From: an uncultured bacterium
GTDB lineage: Bacteria > Vulcanimicrobiota > Xenobia > Xenobiales > Xenobiaceae
Assembly: GCA_934621605.1 (NCBI GenBank)
Contig: CAKTUZ010000014.1
Location: forward strand, 12,103-76,102
Direction of reading: 5' to 3'
DNA: 64,000 bases
Below are positions 1-8,471 of this stretch, piece after piece. The notes under the pieces were generated by a model that worked only from the letters and a program-made list of their open reading frames with translations, made no database searches and was not told the DNA's origin. How positions within the stretch are numbered: the first letter of the stretch is position 1; each line of letters begins with the position of its first letter. A program made the position numbers and the translations under genes.

Positions 1-2673
1 GCCAATGCCATACTTAAAAGCATAGGCGCTCGGGCCAAATCGGAAGGCGGTGCTTTATATGTGCGCACTGAAGATGAAGTTTGGAATGAACCTGTCGCAG
101 AAAGTAAGGCGTTAGTTACGGCGGGAATGTTGGCTCCGCAAGTGCTGGGGATGGCCGATGTGTCGGCTATAAAAGGGGTACTTTGGGATCGTAACCGCTT
201 GGAAGAAGCTTCATTAGTTTTACTGGACAGTGAAAATAGTCAAGATTTAATCGAAGCTTTTCGCTATTTATTCAGAGCTTCGCTGGCCTGCAGACAAGAC
301 CCGACCGGTTTATTGGTAACTGCCTTTAGAAGGGGCAAAGCAGAACTTTCTACTGAAGTCGCCAAACAAATTCGTGACAATTTGGATAGCAATTTAGGGC
401 GTGCTTTGCTCAGTTTGTTGAGTTTAGACTTAAAGAAATTTAAGGATGCTCTCTTTTATTTTAATCAACCTGAACAGAGCAAATTTAGGGGATTATTAGG
501 TCCTATTTTACTTTCAGCTCTTTGGCCTTTGGTTAAAGAAAAGGAGTTTAAAACTCAGTTGTTGCCCAGTTTGCCCCACCTGGCTCCTTTAATTGCTCAA
601 TGTGTTCAAGGTCGAGATAGAGGAAAAGTTCAGGAAGAAGAATTCTCCGAACTTACTGAGTTTCTTGATGCTCTTTTAGATCAGCTAGAAACTTTGGAGT
701 TATCAGAGCGCTTTGCTCTCTCTGCTTTTATTTTTGATTTGGCTCCCCATTTTCCACATTTGGGAGATTATTTGCTCAAACGACTTAAAGTGACCAATCT
801 ACCCGGCAGTGTGGCCTTTTTAGGTAATATTTTATCGCGTTTACCTAAAGATGATGAGGCTTACGATTACTTGAAAGAACGTTTGCTACAATTATTTAAA
901 GAACATGGCAGTGAAGCCGGTTTGAGTCGTCGTTTGCGGGCCACCTTGAAAAATTTGGGATCGGCCGTTTTGGAAGAGCTCAGTTCGGATTGCTTTTTGA
1001 CAGATCTTGATGAGACCAGGCGTATTTTTGTTGTTAATTTATGGGCCGATTTTCGCCAATCCGAGCAAGAAAGGCACAGTAAAGCCGCCGATTGTATTTC
1101 TCATGGGCATCAGGAACCATGTTCATGTGGTTGCCATCATGAAGAGTTTGGCCATAAGCATGAGCAAGAGATGGAAATTTTACTTTCCGAATTTCACAAA
1201 TGGGCTGGAGCTTGTGCTCGCGGAGAAGCTTTGAGCTCTGTTCATATGGAAGATGTCTTTGCTCGTTATGTAATCGGACGTTTGATGGCTCAAGATAGAG
1301 CTTCTACTTTGGCTTTAGTGCGTACGCAGCAATTGGATGTGCCCAAAGTTCGGGAAGCTTTGCAAAAGTTGGAAAGTAAGTGGCGCTTTGCTTATTCATT
1401 TTTATTTAGCGAAGCTTGCTCTTTGGATGGACCTGATAATTTGGTGGTTCTATCGCTGTTGGCTTCTTGCGGGCAACCTGCTTTAGAATTTAGCTTTAAA
1501 GTGGTCAGCGAAGATGCCGCTTTAGAGTCAGGTGGTGAAGCTTTAAAAGTCGGTACTTTTGCTCTGTTGCTTCATTGCCCAGAAATACAGAAACTTGATT
1601 GTCGGCAGGAAATAGAAGACATGGCTGCTCGGGTTTTTGAGTTCCCCAGCCTTAAAGAAGTTGAACCACAGGATGAAAATAAAAAGCGCCATATTGTTTC
1701 TGCCGTTTGGCAAAGCTTAGGTTATTTGGGCTCAGCACCTACCATTAGTGATACTTTGCGCAGTCGCATAGTCAATAGATTGAGTGAAAGGCTTAGTGAT
1801 AATTCCGCTCCTAAAGTTGAAGCTATTTTTAGTATTTACCGAGTGGCAGGTGTGCAAGTCAGGACTGAAATTGAGCATATTCTGGCTCAAGTGTTAAACT
1901 CGGCCGAACCAGATCGTCACCTTTTACATTATTGTTTGCAAGGGCTGTTGGATATGTTGAAAGATGGTCCTATGTTGGTTGAGCCTGAGGCTTTTGTAGC
2001 TTTGTTGTGTCGTACAGTTTTAAGCAAGAGTCAAGAGCCCAGCCTCAATGATATTATGAAACAAGTGTTGAGCAATTCTGCTGAAGGGGATGGCGTGCAA
2101 GCACCTCAAGCTTGGGATCATGCCGATAGAATTTTGGCTCTTTCAATTATTGGAGCGGTCGCTTGTCATCCGGAAGCAGATGAACATTTGCATCAAATGT
2201 TTGTCTTCCGTCTTTTTTCTTTTTTGGAAGATTGGTTTGAAGGAGTAGAAAAAGGCGTTAATTTATATGCCTATCGCGGTAATCCTATTTGGGGAGCCTT
2301 AAGTGAATTGCTGCAACGCGACCGCTCCAATTTTACTTTAATTTTGGCACGTCGGGCGGCGCTTCGTCTTATGGCTGATTATAGGAAACGCTTGGAAGGG
2401 TGTGATTTAACTAAAAGTGAGAGTGCCCAAAAGTTTTTGCTCAATATTTTAGAGGTTAGCAATGGGGTGAACTTAAGAGTTAATGGTTTAAATGTTGAAT
2501 TAGATCGGGCTGTGCTCAATTCACTTACTGATGCAGTGCGCAACAGTCCGCCCGACAATAAAGCTGCTCTGTTTTTGCTAGAAAATTTAGCTAAGAGGCG
2601 TATAGTGCGCGACGAACTCCAGGAAGATTTAGAGATTTTCTTGGCTCTCAGGGAACAAAGTTCGGCTCAATAG
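1..2673 (+). CDS. Large unknown cytosolic protein with a His/Cys-rich insert (5' partial)
   Basis: The reading frame is open from base 1, so the GTG at 61 is not a credible start and the gene begins upstream of the window. At least 890 residues are visible. I do not recognise the family. The protein is Leu-, Glu- and Ala-rich, without signal peptide or membrane segments, and reads like a long alpha-helical solenoid of HEAT/TPR type. About 350 residues after base 61 (near 1105-1165) there is an insert rich in His and Cys, containing CSCGCHHEE and GHKHE, that could bind zinc, nickel or copper. The same CSCGCH core recurs in the DUF493 protein at 61470-61853. The 3' end overlaps the convergent membrane-protein gene by 45 bases. 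A scaffold or metal-responsive role is only a guess. Confidence 0.85.
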   Translation, partial: ANAILKSIGARAKSEGGALYVRTEDEVWNEPVAESKALVTAGMLAPQVLGMADVSAIKGVLWDRNRLEEASLVLLDSENSQDLIEAFRYLFRASLACRQDPTGLLVTAFRRGKAELSTEVAKQIRDNLDSNLGRALLSLLSLDLKKFKDALFYFNQPEQSKFRGLLGPILLSALWPLVKEKEFKTQLLPSLPHLAPLIAQCVQGRDRGKVQEEEFSELTEFLDALLDQLETLELSERFALSAFIFDLAPHFPHLGDYLLKRLKVTNLPGSVAFLGNILSRLPKDDEAYDYLKERLLQLFKEHGSEAGLSRRLRATLKNLGSAVLEELSSDCFLTDLDETRRIFVVNLWADFRQSEQERHSKAADCISHGHQEPCSCGCHHEEFGHKHEQEMEILLSEFHKWAGACARGEALSSVHMEDVFARYVIGRLMAQDRASTLALVRTQQLDVPKVREALQKLESKWRFAYSFLFSEACSLDGPDNLVVLSLLASCGQPALEFSFKVVSEDAALESGGEALKVGTFALLLHCPEIQKLDCRQEIEDMAARVFEFPSLKEVEPQDENKKRHIVSAVWQSLGYLGSAPTISDTLRSRIVNRLSERLSDNSAPKVEAIFSIYRVAGVQVRTEIEHILAQVLNSAEPDRHLLHYCLQGLLDMLKDGPMLVEPEAFVALLCRTVLSKSQEPSLNDIMKQVLSNSAEGDGVQAPQAWDHADRILALSIIGAVACHPEADEHLHQMFVFRLFSFLEDWFEGVEKGVNLYAYRGNPIWGALSELLQRDRSNFTLILARRAALRLMADYRKRLEGCDLTKSESAQKFLLNILEVSNGVNLRVNGLNVELDRAVLNSLTDAVRNSPPDNKAALFLLENLAKRRIVRDELQEDLEIFLALREQSSAQ

Positions 2674-4665
2674 ACGTGTCCTTGAGGAACCATAGTAACG
2701 TAGGTAAAAACCGTTGTCGTTATCCTGGCTTTGTTTTAGCAAAAGGCTGCTGTCCAGCCAAGGGCGTACATCGTTTTGTAATCGCAAGCTGGGACTGTTG
2801 CCGTTGCTAATGAGCACGGTCAGGTTATTCGGCCATCGAGAGATCACTTGCCAGTAAGCTTGGGGCCGATTTATGCCTATAATTGTTATGTTGGGAGAAA
2901 GTTGGTGTTCGGCACACCAAAGTTGCAATTCCATAGCGGGACTTTCTCCTTTTAATTCGCAACTGTTTAGTTCGGCCAAAACAATCAGAGGCAGCGGTTG
3001 CTTGAGCGTGCTATTGAGTGCAGCCAAGCGTCGGCATACTTGAGTAAGCTCGTCAAACCAAGGTTGTTGTAAGGGGAAAATCGTAAAAAGAGTCGGTTTA
3101 AAAGGATTTACCGAAAAATAGGTTTGGTCGGCCCCTATGGCAGGTTGGAGCGGATGGAGGCTTTCTTTCAAATTGGTTATTGTATTTCGGTTGCTGCGAG
3201 GAATGTTAAGGCTGAGTCCTTCGCCAAGGAATTGATTGGGAGCCATTTTAGGTAAACAAATCGGCCAAGAAGGCTGGATCCAAGCCAAGCTAAAGAGAGC
3301 CGCCTCCAGCCACATGAGCAAAATCAGCATTATACTTAGGATTAGGCTCCATTTGTGCTTGCTGAGTTGTTGCAAAGAATAGGCTGCCAAAATAGCCAGC
3401 CATGGCAGCAGCGGAGCAAAAAAACGCTGATAAGCATGGTCCCAAGGCAAAATTTGCAGTAACAGAGCTGGAGCTATCAGGGCCGCCGCCCAAAAGAGAT
3501 TCCTTTGTTTACCGCGCCGCTTTATAAAGCTGAGCGTCAAACCTAATAGGACTAAAAAAAACCAGGGGAACGGCAGCAAGTCGCTTTGGCAAGCGGCGCT
3601 GATATAACTCAGCCAAGCTGCCGGTATATTACTTAGCCAAGCTAAAGCGCTCAATCCGCTGCGACTGAAATTAGCGGTAGTGTGGCTGCAGATGGCCTCT
3701 AAATTGGCTGTATAGCTCCAGGCACTCAAGCTAAGGCCTAAACAACAGGCTGCCCAGCCGCGACTAAATCGTCGCCAAGCTGGCCGCAATGAGGATTGGG
3801 AAGTAAAGTAAAAAGAGGTTCCTGCAGTCAGAGCGGCCAAAATAGGGCCGACTTGCCAACAAGCTAAGTTCCAAGCTTTTAATTCGTGAAAAGATTTATC
3901 GCTGTTTAAGGCGGCGGCCGTAAAAATTAGCAAAATCAGTAGACTGCTCAGGCAGGCCGACCAAGGACGACAGTCGGTATGCCAAGCTTGGCTTAAGCTG
4001 CGGAGCAAAGGTGCCGCTTCAGATTTTACGGCGCGATAAAGGCTGCGTCCCAATAAAGCCAGACAGAGCGGTAAGGCCCAAATGGGCAAAAAACTGTATT
4101 TTATTTGAGCACCCAGCCACAGAGCTAGGCTGAAATATAGGCAAGGGAGCAACTTTTTAAAGTCGGCACTTTTCAAATAAGTTATGTAAAGTATTAGTAA
4201 AGGTATGGCCAGCGGATAATCTAACAAAAAGGTGCGCAGTCCTTGTAAGGAGCCCAAGCTGAAAGTTAGGAGCAAAAAACTGAGCCAGCCAGTTTTAGGG
4301 CCGTGCAAATAGGAAGCTGTGCAGGCGGTTAAGCTTGCGTAAATTAAAAATACAACAATTTGCAATAGAGCAAAGGTGGTGGGAGTGCAAGAACCCAAGG
4401 CTATGAAAGGTCGAGCCAGGGTGAAAAGTGCCGGAGCATGCAGTAATTCTTGACAATTGCCTTGCTGAAAGGCTGTATAAGCATAAATTTTTAAGACGCT
4501 TGATTCACCGAAACAGTAAGGCGATGACAAGTAGCTCCAATACAAACTGCCTGCCGACCAGATAAGTGTCCAAGTAATAATGGTTGCTTGAAAAAACTTA
4601 AATTTTACGGAATTACTGCGCATGTGGGGCAGGTTAGCATATGTTTGGTTTAAGCGCAAATTCAA
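2629..4665 (-). CDS. Polytopic membrane protein, GT-C glycosyltransferase-like
   Basis: This 678-residue protein has roughly 11-13 hydrophobic segments from about residue 25 to residue 475, followed by a soluble C-terminal domain of about 200 residues rich in aromatic residues. The layout resembles GT-C fold, PMT/ArnT-type lipid-linked sugar transferases: an N-terminal hydrophobic bundle and a soluble tail. The first periplasmic loop has no clear acidic catalytic pair that I could assign, so the family call is an inference. The start is uncertain: TTG at 4665 gives the longest form, ATG at 4623 gives 664 residues, and neither has a strong Shine-Dalgarno. Its 3' end overlaps the convergent upstream gene by 45 bases and there is no terminator between them. 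Confidence 0.75.
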   Translation of the reverse strand: MNLRLNQTYANLPHMRSNSVKFKFFQATIITWTLIWSAGSLYWSYLSSPYCFGESSVLKIYAYTAFQQGNCQELLHAPALFTLARPFIALGSCTPTTFALLQIVVFLIYASLTACTASYLHGPKTGWLSFLLLTFSLGSLQGLRTFLLDYPLAIPLLILYITYLKSADFKKLLPCLYFSLALWLGAQIKYSFLPIWALPLCLALLGRSLYRAVKSEAAPLLRSLSQAWHTDCRPWSACLSSLLILLIFTAAALNSDKSFHELKAWNLACWQVGPILAALTAGTSFYFTSQSSLRPAWRRFSRGWAACCLGLSLSAWSYTANLEAICSHTTANFSRSGLSALAWLSNIPAAWLSYISAACQSDLLPFPWFFLVLLGLTLSFIKRRGKQRNLFWAAALIAPALLLQILPWDHAYQRFFAPLLPWLAILAAYSLQQLSKHKWSLILSIMLILLMWLEAALFSLAWIQPSWPICLPKMAPNQFLGEGLSLNIPRSNRNTITNLKESLHPLQPAIGADQTYFSVNPFKPTLFTIFPLQQPWFDELTQVCRRLAALNSTLKQPLPLIVLAELNSCELKGESPAMELQLWCAEHQLSPNITIIGINRPQAYWQVISRWPNNLTVLISNGNSPSLRLQNDVRPWLDSSLLLKQSQDNDNGFYLRYYGSSRTRLLSRTLFPESQENL

Positions 4666-4860
4666 AAGCTGTTGCCTATTATCCTAGGGAGAGAAAAGGC
4701 TTAAATAGGCACTTCGGACTTAGCAAAGGGCAGGAGAGGCTGTGGGCATTACAGAATGTTTAGACCTATTTTGAAGGCGTTGTGGTGTTCCTGTCAGTTT
4801 ATAGTACAAGTACAAGCGTGGTGCCGTTGCTTATAAATTGGGTTTATGGTTGCTTAGGGC

Positions 4861-4889
4861 TTGGCTTTGGTTTTGTCTGTTCTTATAAG
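4861..4889 (+). promoter_or_regulatory. Candidate sigma-70 promoter for ispG
   Basis: TTGGCT (4861-4866) and TATAAG (4884-4889) are separated by exactly 17 bases, inside the 348-base gap between the divergent membrane-protein gene and ispG. Transcription from here would give a leader of about 118 bases. The rest of the gap (4666-5013) holds nothing else I can support; the short frame at 4782-4970 has no ribosome site. Confidence 0.45.
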
Positions 4890-5013
4890 ATAAAAGTTCG
4901 TTACACAGAGGCAAAGCTGAGAGTGCCGGGGGCTGGGGTAGGCTCAAAAGCTAGAATTTCAGGTTCATGATGTTTCAAAAATTCTTGAGTAGATAAAAAA
5001 ACTGGTAATAAGT

Positions 5014-6228
5014 ATGACTGCATATTCTGTTCGGATAGGCAATATCTGTATAGGTAAAGATGCTCCCGTAGTTGTGCAAAGTATGGCCAATACTTGCACT
5101 GCTCAGGTTGAGGAGACGGTCGCTCAGGTGTTGGAATTGGCTCGTGCCGGTTCTGAATTGGTTCGTTTTACAGTGAAGGACGATGATGATGCCAAAGCTG
5201 TTCCCTACATTAGAGACAAGGTACGTGAAGCAGGATGTCAGGTCCCTTTAATAGGAGACTTCCATTATAACGGTCATTTACTCTTAAGTCGTTATCCTGA
5301 TTGTTTGCAAGCTCTGGATAAGTTACGTATTAATCCTGGCAATGTGGGAGCCGGTCAGCACCATGATGATAATTTCCGAACTATGGTCGAACTTATTGCT
5401 AAAGCTGATAAGGTAGCCCGCATTGGTGTAAATGCCGGCTCTATTGATAAAGAACTTTTGGCTAAATTGCTTGAAGAAAACAGAAAGTCGACCGCTCCAG
5501 TCAGCGATAAAGAGATATTTTTGCGTACTATGGCCGAAAGTGCTATGAGCTCCGCTGCTATGGCTGAAAAGTATGGTTTGGCTCCTGATCATATTGTGCT
5601 GTCGGCCAAAATTTCCAACGTTCCCGATTTATTGTCTGTTTATCATGATTTAAATAAGCGCTGTCCGTACGCTCTTCATTTAGGCTTGACTGAAGCTGGC
5701 GTAGGTATGAAAGGCCTAATTAGTTCTGCAGTGGCTTTGGGTATTTTGCTTAATGAGGGTATTGGTGATACAATTCGCGTTTCCCTCACGCCTAAGCCGG
5801 GTGAAAGTCGCACTCAAGAAGTTTATGCTGCTCAGGAAATTCTGCAGAGTTTGGGACTTCGTCAATTTTTGCCTCAAGTCGTTTCCTGTCCTGGGTGTGG
5901 TCGGACTTCCAGTCAGCTTTTCCAAAGTATCGCTTTAGAAGTAGGTCAGTATTTACGCGAGCGTGCTCCTATTTGGAAAGAAAAAGGGTTAAAGGGGTAC
6001 AGTCAGCTTAAGGTTGCAGTTATGGGCTGTATTGTTAATGGCCCTGGTGAGGGAAAAGATGCCAATATCGGTTTGTCTCTTCCCGGGCGCGGCGAATCTC
6101 CCAGGGCTTTGCTTTTTGTGGATGGCCACCATGAAGCTACTTTGGACGGCGATAATTTAGCCGAACAATTTATTGAACGTATTGAGCGCTATGCTGAGCT
6201 AAAGTATTCTTCTCGGAGCAATTCTTAG
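5014..6228 (+). CDS. ispG: 4-hydroxy-3-methylbut-2-enyl diphosphate synthase IspG/GcpE
   Basis: IspG converts 2-C-methyl-erythritol 2,4-cyclodiphosphate to HMBPP in the MEP pathway, using a [4Fe-4S] cluster fed by flavodoxin or ferredoxin. The 404-residue length fits the bacterial two-domain form (TIM barrel plus cluster domain). Visible marks are VQSMANT near the N-terminus, LIGDFHYN, LRINPGNVG, and the cluster ligands in CPGCGRT (two Cys, about residue 293) and MGCIVNGPGE (third Cys and the Glu ligand, about residue 338). The ATG follows an AT-rich leader with a weak ribosome site. Three sulfur-carrier-like genes follow, probably in the same transcript. Products of this pathway would feed the squalene-hopene cyclase seen at 31.6 kb. 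Confidence 0.96.
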   Translation: MTAYSVRIGNICIGKDAPVVVQSMANTCTAQVEETVAQVLELARAGSELVRFTVKDDDDAKAVPYIRDKVREAGCQVPLIGDFHYNGHLLLSRYPDCLQALDKLRINPGNVGAGQHHDDNFRTMVELIAKADKVARIGVNAGSIDKELLAKLLEENRKSTAPVSDKEIFLRTMAESAMSSAAMAEKYGLAPDHIVLSAKISNVPDLLSVYHDLNKRCPYALHLGLTEAGVGMKGLISSAVALGILLNEGIGDTIRVSLTPKPGESRTQEVYAAQEILQSLGLRQFLPQVVSCPGCGRTSSQLFQSIALEVGQYLRERAPIWKEKGLKGYSQLKVAVMGCIVNGPGEGKDANIGLSLPGRGESPRALLFVDGHHEATLDGDNLAEQFIERIERYAELKYSSRSNS

Positions 6229-6263
6229 GCTAATTAGGCCAGTTCACAGCAGGAGGTTTTTAG

Positions 6264-6617
6264 GTGGCTAAACTCGGTTTTATGGTAACTCGCTCTCTAA
6301 GTGTCAGCACCGGTTCCCGAACTTTGTCTCTTTTGGCAGCGGCAGCTCTAAACAAAGAGCATAAAGTATGTATATTTTTTACTGCCGATGGTGTTTATCA
6401 GTGCATACGCAAACAGAAGCGTAAGAGTGATGATGACGGCGATTTTCAGCAGAAATTGCAAAAGTTTGCCTACGCCGGAGCCGATGTTCTGGTCAGCAGC
6501 GCCTGTTTGGAGTCTAGGGGTATTTCTATCGGCAATATGTGTTCGGGCGTAAGAGTTGTCACTTTTGAAGAAATTGCCAAAATGATGGGACAAGTAGATC
6601 AGGTGGTGTGCTTATGA
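6264..6617 (+). CDS. DsrE/TusD-like sulfur-carrier subunit
   Basis: This 117-residue protein has the DsrE-like alpha/beta fold: an N-terminal strand (KLGFMVTRS), a short helix, a second strand (KVCIFFTADGVY) and a single conserved-position cysteine in SSACLESRG (about residue 79), where TusD and DsrE carry their persulfide cysteine. DsrE proteins join two related subunits in an alpha2-beta2-gamma2 sulfur relay that serves tRNA thiolation or dissimilatory sulfur metabolism. The GTG start at 6264 is supported by AGGAGG at 6251-6256. The stop overlaps the next start in an ATGA, so translation is coupled. No TusE or TusA is visible in the window, so the pathway is not settled. Confidence 0.75.
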   Translation: MAKLGFMVTRSLSVSTGSRTLSLLAAAALNKEHKVCIFFTADGVYQCIRKQKRKSDDDGDFQQKLQKFAYAGADVLVSSACLESRGISIGNMCSGVRVVTFEEIAKMMGQVDQVVCL

Positions 6618-6982
6618 GTTATCCTTGCGGTTTTCCTGCTAAAAATATAGCGTTGTTTGTCAATAGAGCCAACTATGCAGAGGATAGCTTAGCCGAAGTG
6701 CTTACTTTTGCTATCGGTTTGGTTGGTGGTTTGTCCGAACATCGCTTGGATGTGGTTTTTATAGGCGACGGTGTAACCGAATGTATCGCTTCAAGACTAA
6801 ATGATATTACCAAGCCCTATATGACTTCGTCCAAAAGTATGGGAGTGGCATTTTGGGCTGATAAATATAGTTTGGAATTGCGCGGCATGTTAGAAGACAG
6901 TCTGTTCGCTGGTTGTGCGGTCATTTCTCCGGAAGATTTGGCCGATTTGGTCAAAAAATCTGATATGCATTTGAGGCTTTAG
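6614..6982 (+). CDS. DsrF/TusC-like sulfur-relay subunit
   Basis: I place the start at ATG 6614, not GTG 6608, because 6614-6617 forms an ATGA overlap with the preceding stop and AGGTGG lies at 6601-6606. The 122-residue product has a DsrE-superfamily pattern: NIALFVNRANY, then LDVVFIGDGV, and a C-terminal GCAVISPEDL strand. This order resembles TusC/DsrF. It would be the middle subunit of the three-gene relay. Assignment rests on gene order, length and fold pattern more than on a diagnostic motif. Confidence 0.65.
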   Translation: MSYPCGFPAKNIALFVNRANYAEDSLAEVLTFAIGLVGGLSEHRLDVVFIGDGVTECIASRLNDITKPYMTSSKSMGVAFWADKYSLELRGMLEDSLFAGCAVISPEDLADLVKKSDMHLRL

Positions 6983-6985
6983 AAT

Positions 6986-7264
6986 ATGGGTACGGACGAA
7001 AAGAAGGTTCTCTTTGTGGTAGGACGCGATTCTGTTGTAGAGGCTCGCCGTATGTTGGGTTACTGTAAGAAAGCGGATGTTTTTTTGGTAGGTCGAGGAC
7101 TTTTGCTTCCTACAGCTATGTTTCCTAAGCGAAAGGTTTATGCACTGCGTGAGGAAGCGGAACTTATGGGCGTGGGTAACAAAACCGGCGAGGGTTTAAT
7201 TTTAACAGAAGCTTCCGATATGGTAGATATACTTCTGGAGCATAAAATATACAACTTTAGTTAA
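6986..7264 (+). CDS. DsrH/TusB-like small sulfur-relay subunit
   Basis: This 92-residue protein starts three bases after the previous stop. It has an N-terminal strand (KKVLFVVGRDSV), a central VFLVGRGLLLP, and KVYALREEAELMG, matching the size and outline of TusB/DsrH, the smallest subunit of the DsrEFH complex. Position as the third gene after DsrE-like and DsrF-like genes supports the call. A strong hairpin terminator follows directly, so the ispG-dsrEFH-like unit appears to end here. Confidence 0.6.
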   Translation: MGTDEKKVLFVVGRDSVVEARRMLGYCKKADVFLVGRGLLLPTAMFPKRKVYALREEAELMGVGNKTGEGLILTEASDMVDILLEHKIYNFS

Positions 7265-7270
7265 GCGGTT

Positions 7271-7302
7271 AACAGCTCTTTGGTTGAAGAGCTGTTTTTT
7301 TT
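7271..7302 (+). terminator. Rho-independent terminator after the sulfur-relay genes
   Basis: A perfect 10-bp stem (7271-7280 with 7287-7296), a 6-base loop and a run of T form a textbook terminator seven bases after the last stop. Confidence 0.93.
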
Positions 7303-7362
7303 GTGACTTAGACTGAATAACGGTTATTTAAAATTGTCAAAGGCTTAAATTAGGAGCAGAAG

Positions 7363-8436
7363 ATGACTTTTACTTATACAGAGATTAAACCTGTGGAAGA
7401 GAGTTTTGCCGCTCAGTGCTGGGAGCACCTCAACCACAAGAGCATTCCTCCACGCTCTATGGGCCAATTGGAGCAAGTTGCTGTTAAAATAGCTTGTTTG
7501 CAAAAAAGCTTGCGTCCATCTTTAGGCAAGCCTCCGGTAATTATTGGAGCTGGTGATCATGGTGTTTTTGCCCAGCGAGTAAGTTTTGCTCCCCAAGAAG
7601 TTACTTGGCAACATAGTATAAGCTTGACTCATGGTGGAGGTGTGGCCGGACTTTTTGCTTCTAAGCAAGGGTTGTCTTTAATTTTGGTCGATGTGGGAGT
7701 TAAACATAAGTTTAAGCCTGAAGACGGAGTTGTAGACAAAAAAGTCGTTTTCGGAACTAAAGATATAAGTTTGGAAGATGGCATGAGCAGAGAAGAGTGT
7801 ATAAAATGCTTCGAGCACGGCCGTGATATTGTAATTGAGCAAGCACAAAAGGGAGCCAGAGCGGTCATCTTCGGTGAAATGGGTATTTCTAACACCACTC
7901 CAGCAGCCGCTTTGACTGGCCATGTTTTGAATTTGGCTCCTGAAGTTGTAGTTGGAGAGGGCACTGGATTAAATCAGGCAGCTTTAGCTTCTAAGCGAGC
8001 TGTAGTTAAACGTATTCTGGATCGCAACTTGGGAGTAGAAGATCCTATCGATTTGATGGCTCGTATGGGTGGAGCGGAATTAGCTTTTATCGCCGGAGGC
8101 GTTTTGGAAGCTGCTGGTCGTGGTTTGGCTATTATTTTAGATGGCGTTATTGTTACGGCTGCTGTCTTGGTCGCCGATTTAATAGATAAAAATGTACGCC
8201 AATATTTATTTGCCGCCCATCAATCTAATGAACCTGCTCACAGGTTGCAACTAGAATATTTAGGTTTAACTCCTTTGCTGAAGTTGGGATTCTGCTTAGG
8301 TGAAGGTTCCGGAGCTATTCTAGCTTGGCCTCTTTTTGAGGAAGCTTTGGCAATATTTAATGAAGTTACCAGCTCTGAAGAAGAGGGGATGGGGGATGTC
8401 GGCGGAGCTATTTTGGGAGCTAAAGCTGGAAAGTAA
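7363..8436 (+). CDS. cobT: Nicotinate-nucleotide--dimethylbenzimidazole phosphoribosyltransferase CobT
   Basis: CobT activates the lower-ligand base (for example dimethylbenzimidazole) by transferring phosphoribose from nicotinate mononucleotide, giving alpha-ribazole phosphate for the nucleotide loop of cobamides. The 357-residue length is typical. Diagnostic stretches include IGAGDHGVFAQ, GEMGISNTTPAAAL (about residue 170), GEGTGLNQAAL, AGGVLEAAGRG and the C-terminal LGEGSGAILA (about residue 314), which carries the catalytic glutamate of the family. TAGGAGCAG eight bases before the ATG is a good ribosome site. It is the first gene of a cobT-cbiR-cobU-cobS row. The 60-base gap upstream is too short for a cobalamin riboswitch. 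Confidence 0.96.
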   Translation: MTFTYTEIKPVEESFAAQCWEHLNHKSIPPRSMGQLEQVAVKIACLQKSLRPSLGKPPVIIGAGDHGVFAQRVSFAPQEVTWQHSISLTHGGGVAGLFASKQGLSLILVDVGVKHKFKPEDGVVDKKVVFGTKDISLEDGMSREECIKCFEHGRDIVIEQAQKGARAVIFGEMGISNTTPAAALTGHVLNLAPEVVVGEGTGLNQAALASKRAVVKRILDRNLGVEDPIDLMARMGGAELAFIAGGVLEAAGRGLAIILDGVIVTAAVLVADLIDKNVRQYLFAAHQSNEPAHRLQLEYLGLTPLLKLGFCLGEGSGAILAWPLFEEALAIFNEVTSSEEEGMGDVGGAILGAKAGK

Positions 8437-8471
8437 AGATCTGCTCCGAGGCAAAAAAATAAAAGCTAATT

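Noticed and set aside
4782..4970. A 62-codon plus-strand frame before ispG
   Set aside because: It starts at a non-ATG codon without ribosome site, overlaps the best promoter candidate and has no recognisable composition.
4905..5013. CTGAGA sequence in the ispG leader as a TPP riboswitch
   Set aside because: Only the CTGAGA hexamer is present; the paired ACCTGAT and GATAATGCC segments of the aptamer are missing.
7303..7362. Cobalamin riboswitch before cobT
   Set aside because: The gap between the previous terminator and the cobT ribosome site is about 60 bases, far too short for the aptamer, and no B12-box-like sequence is seen.
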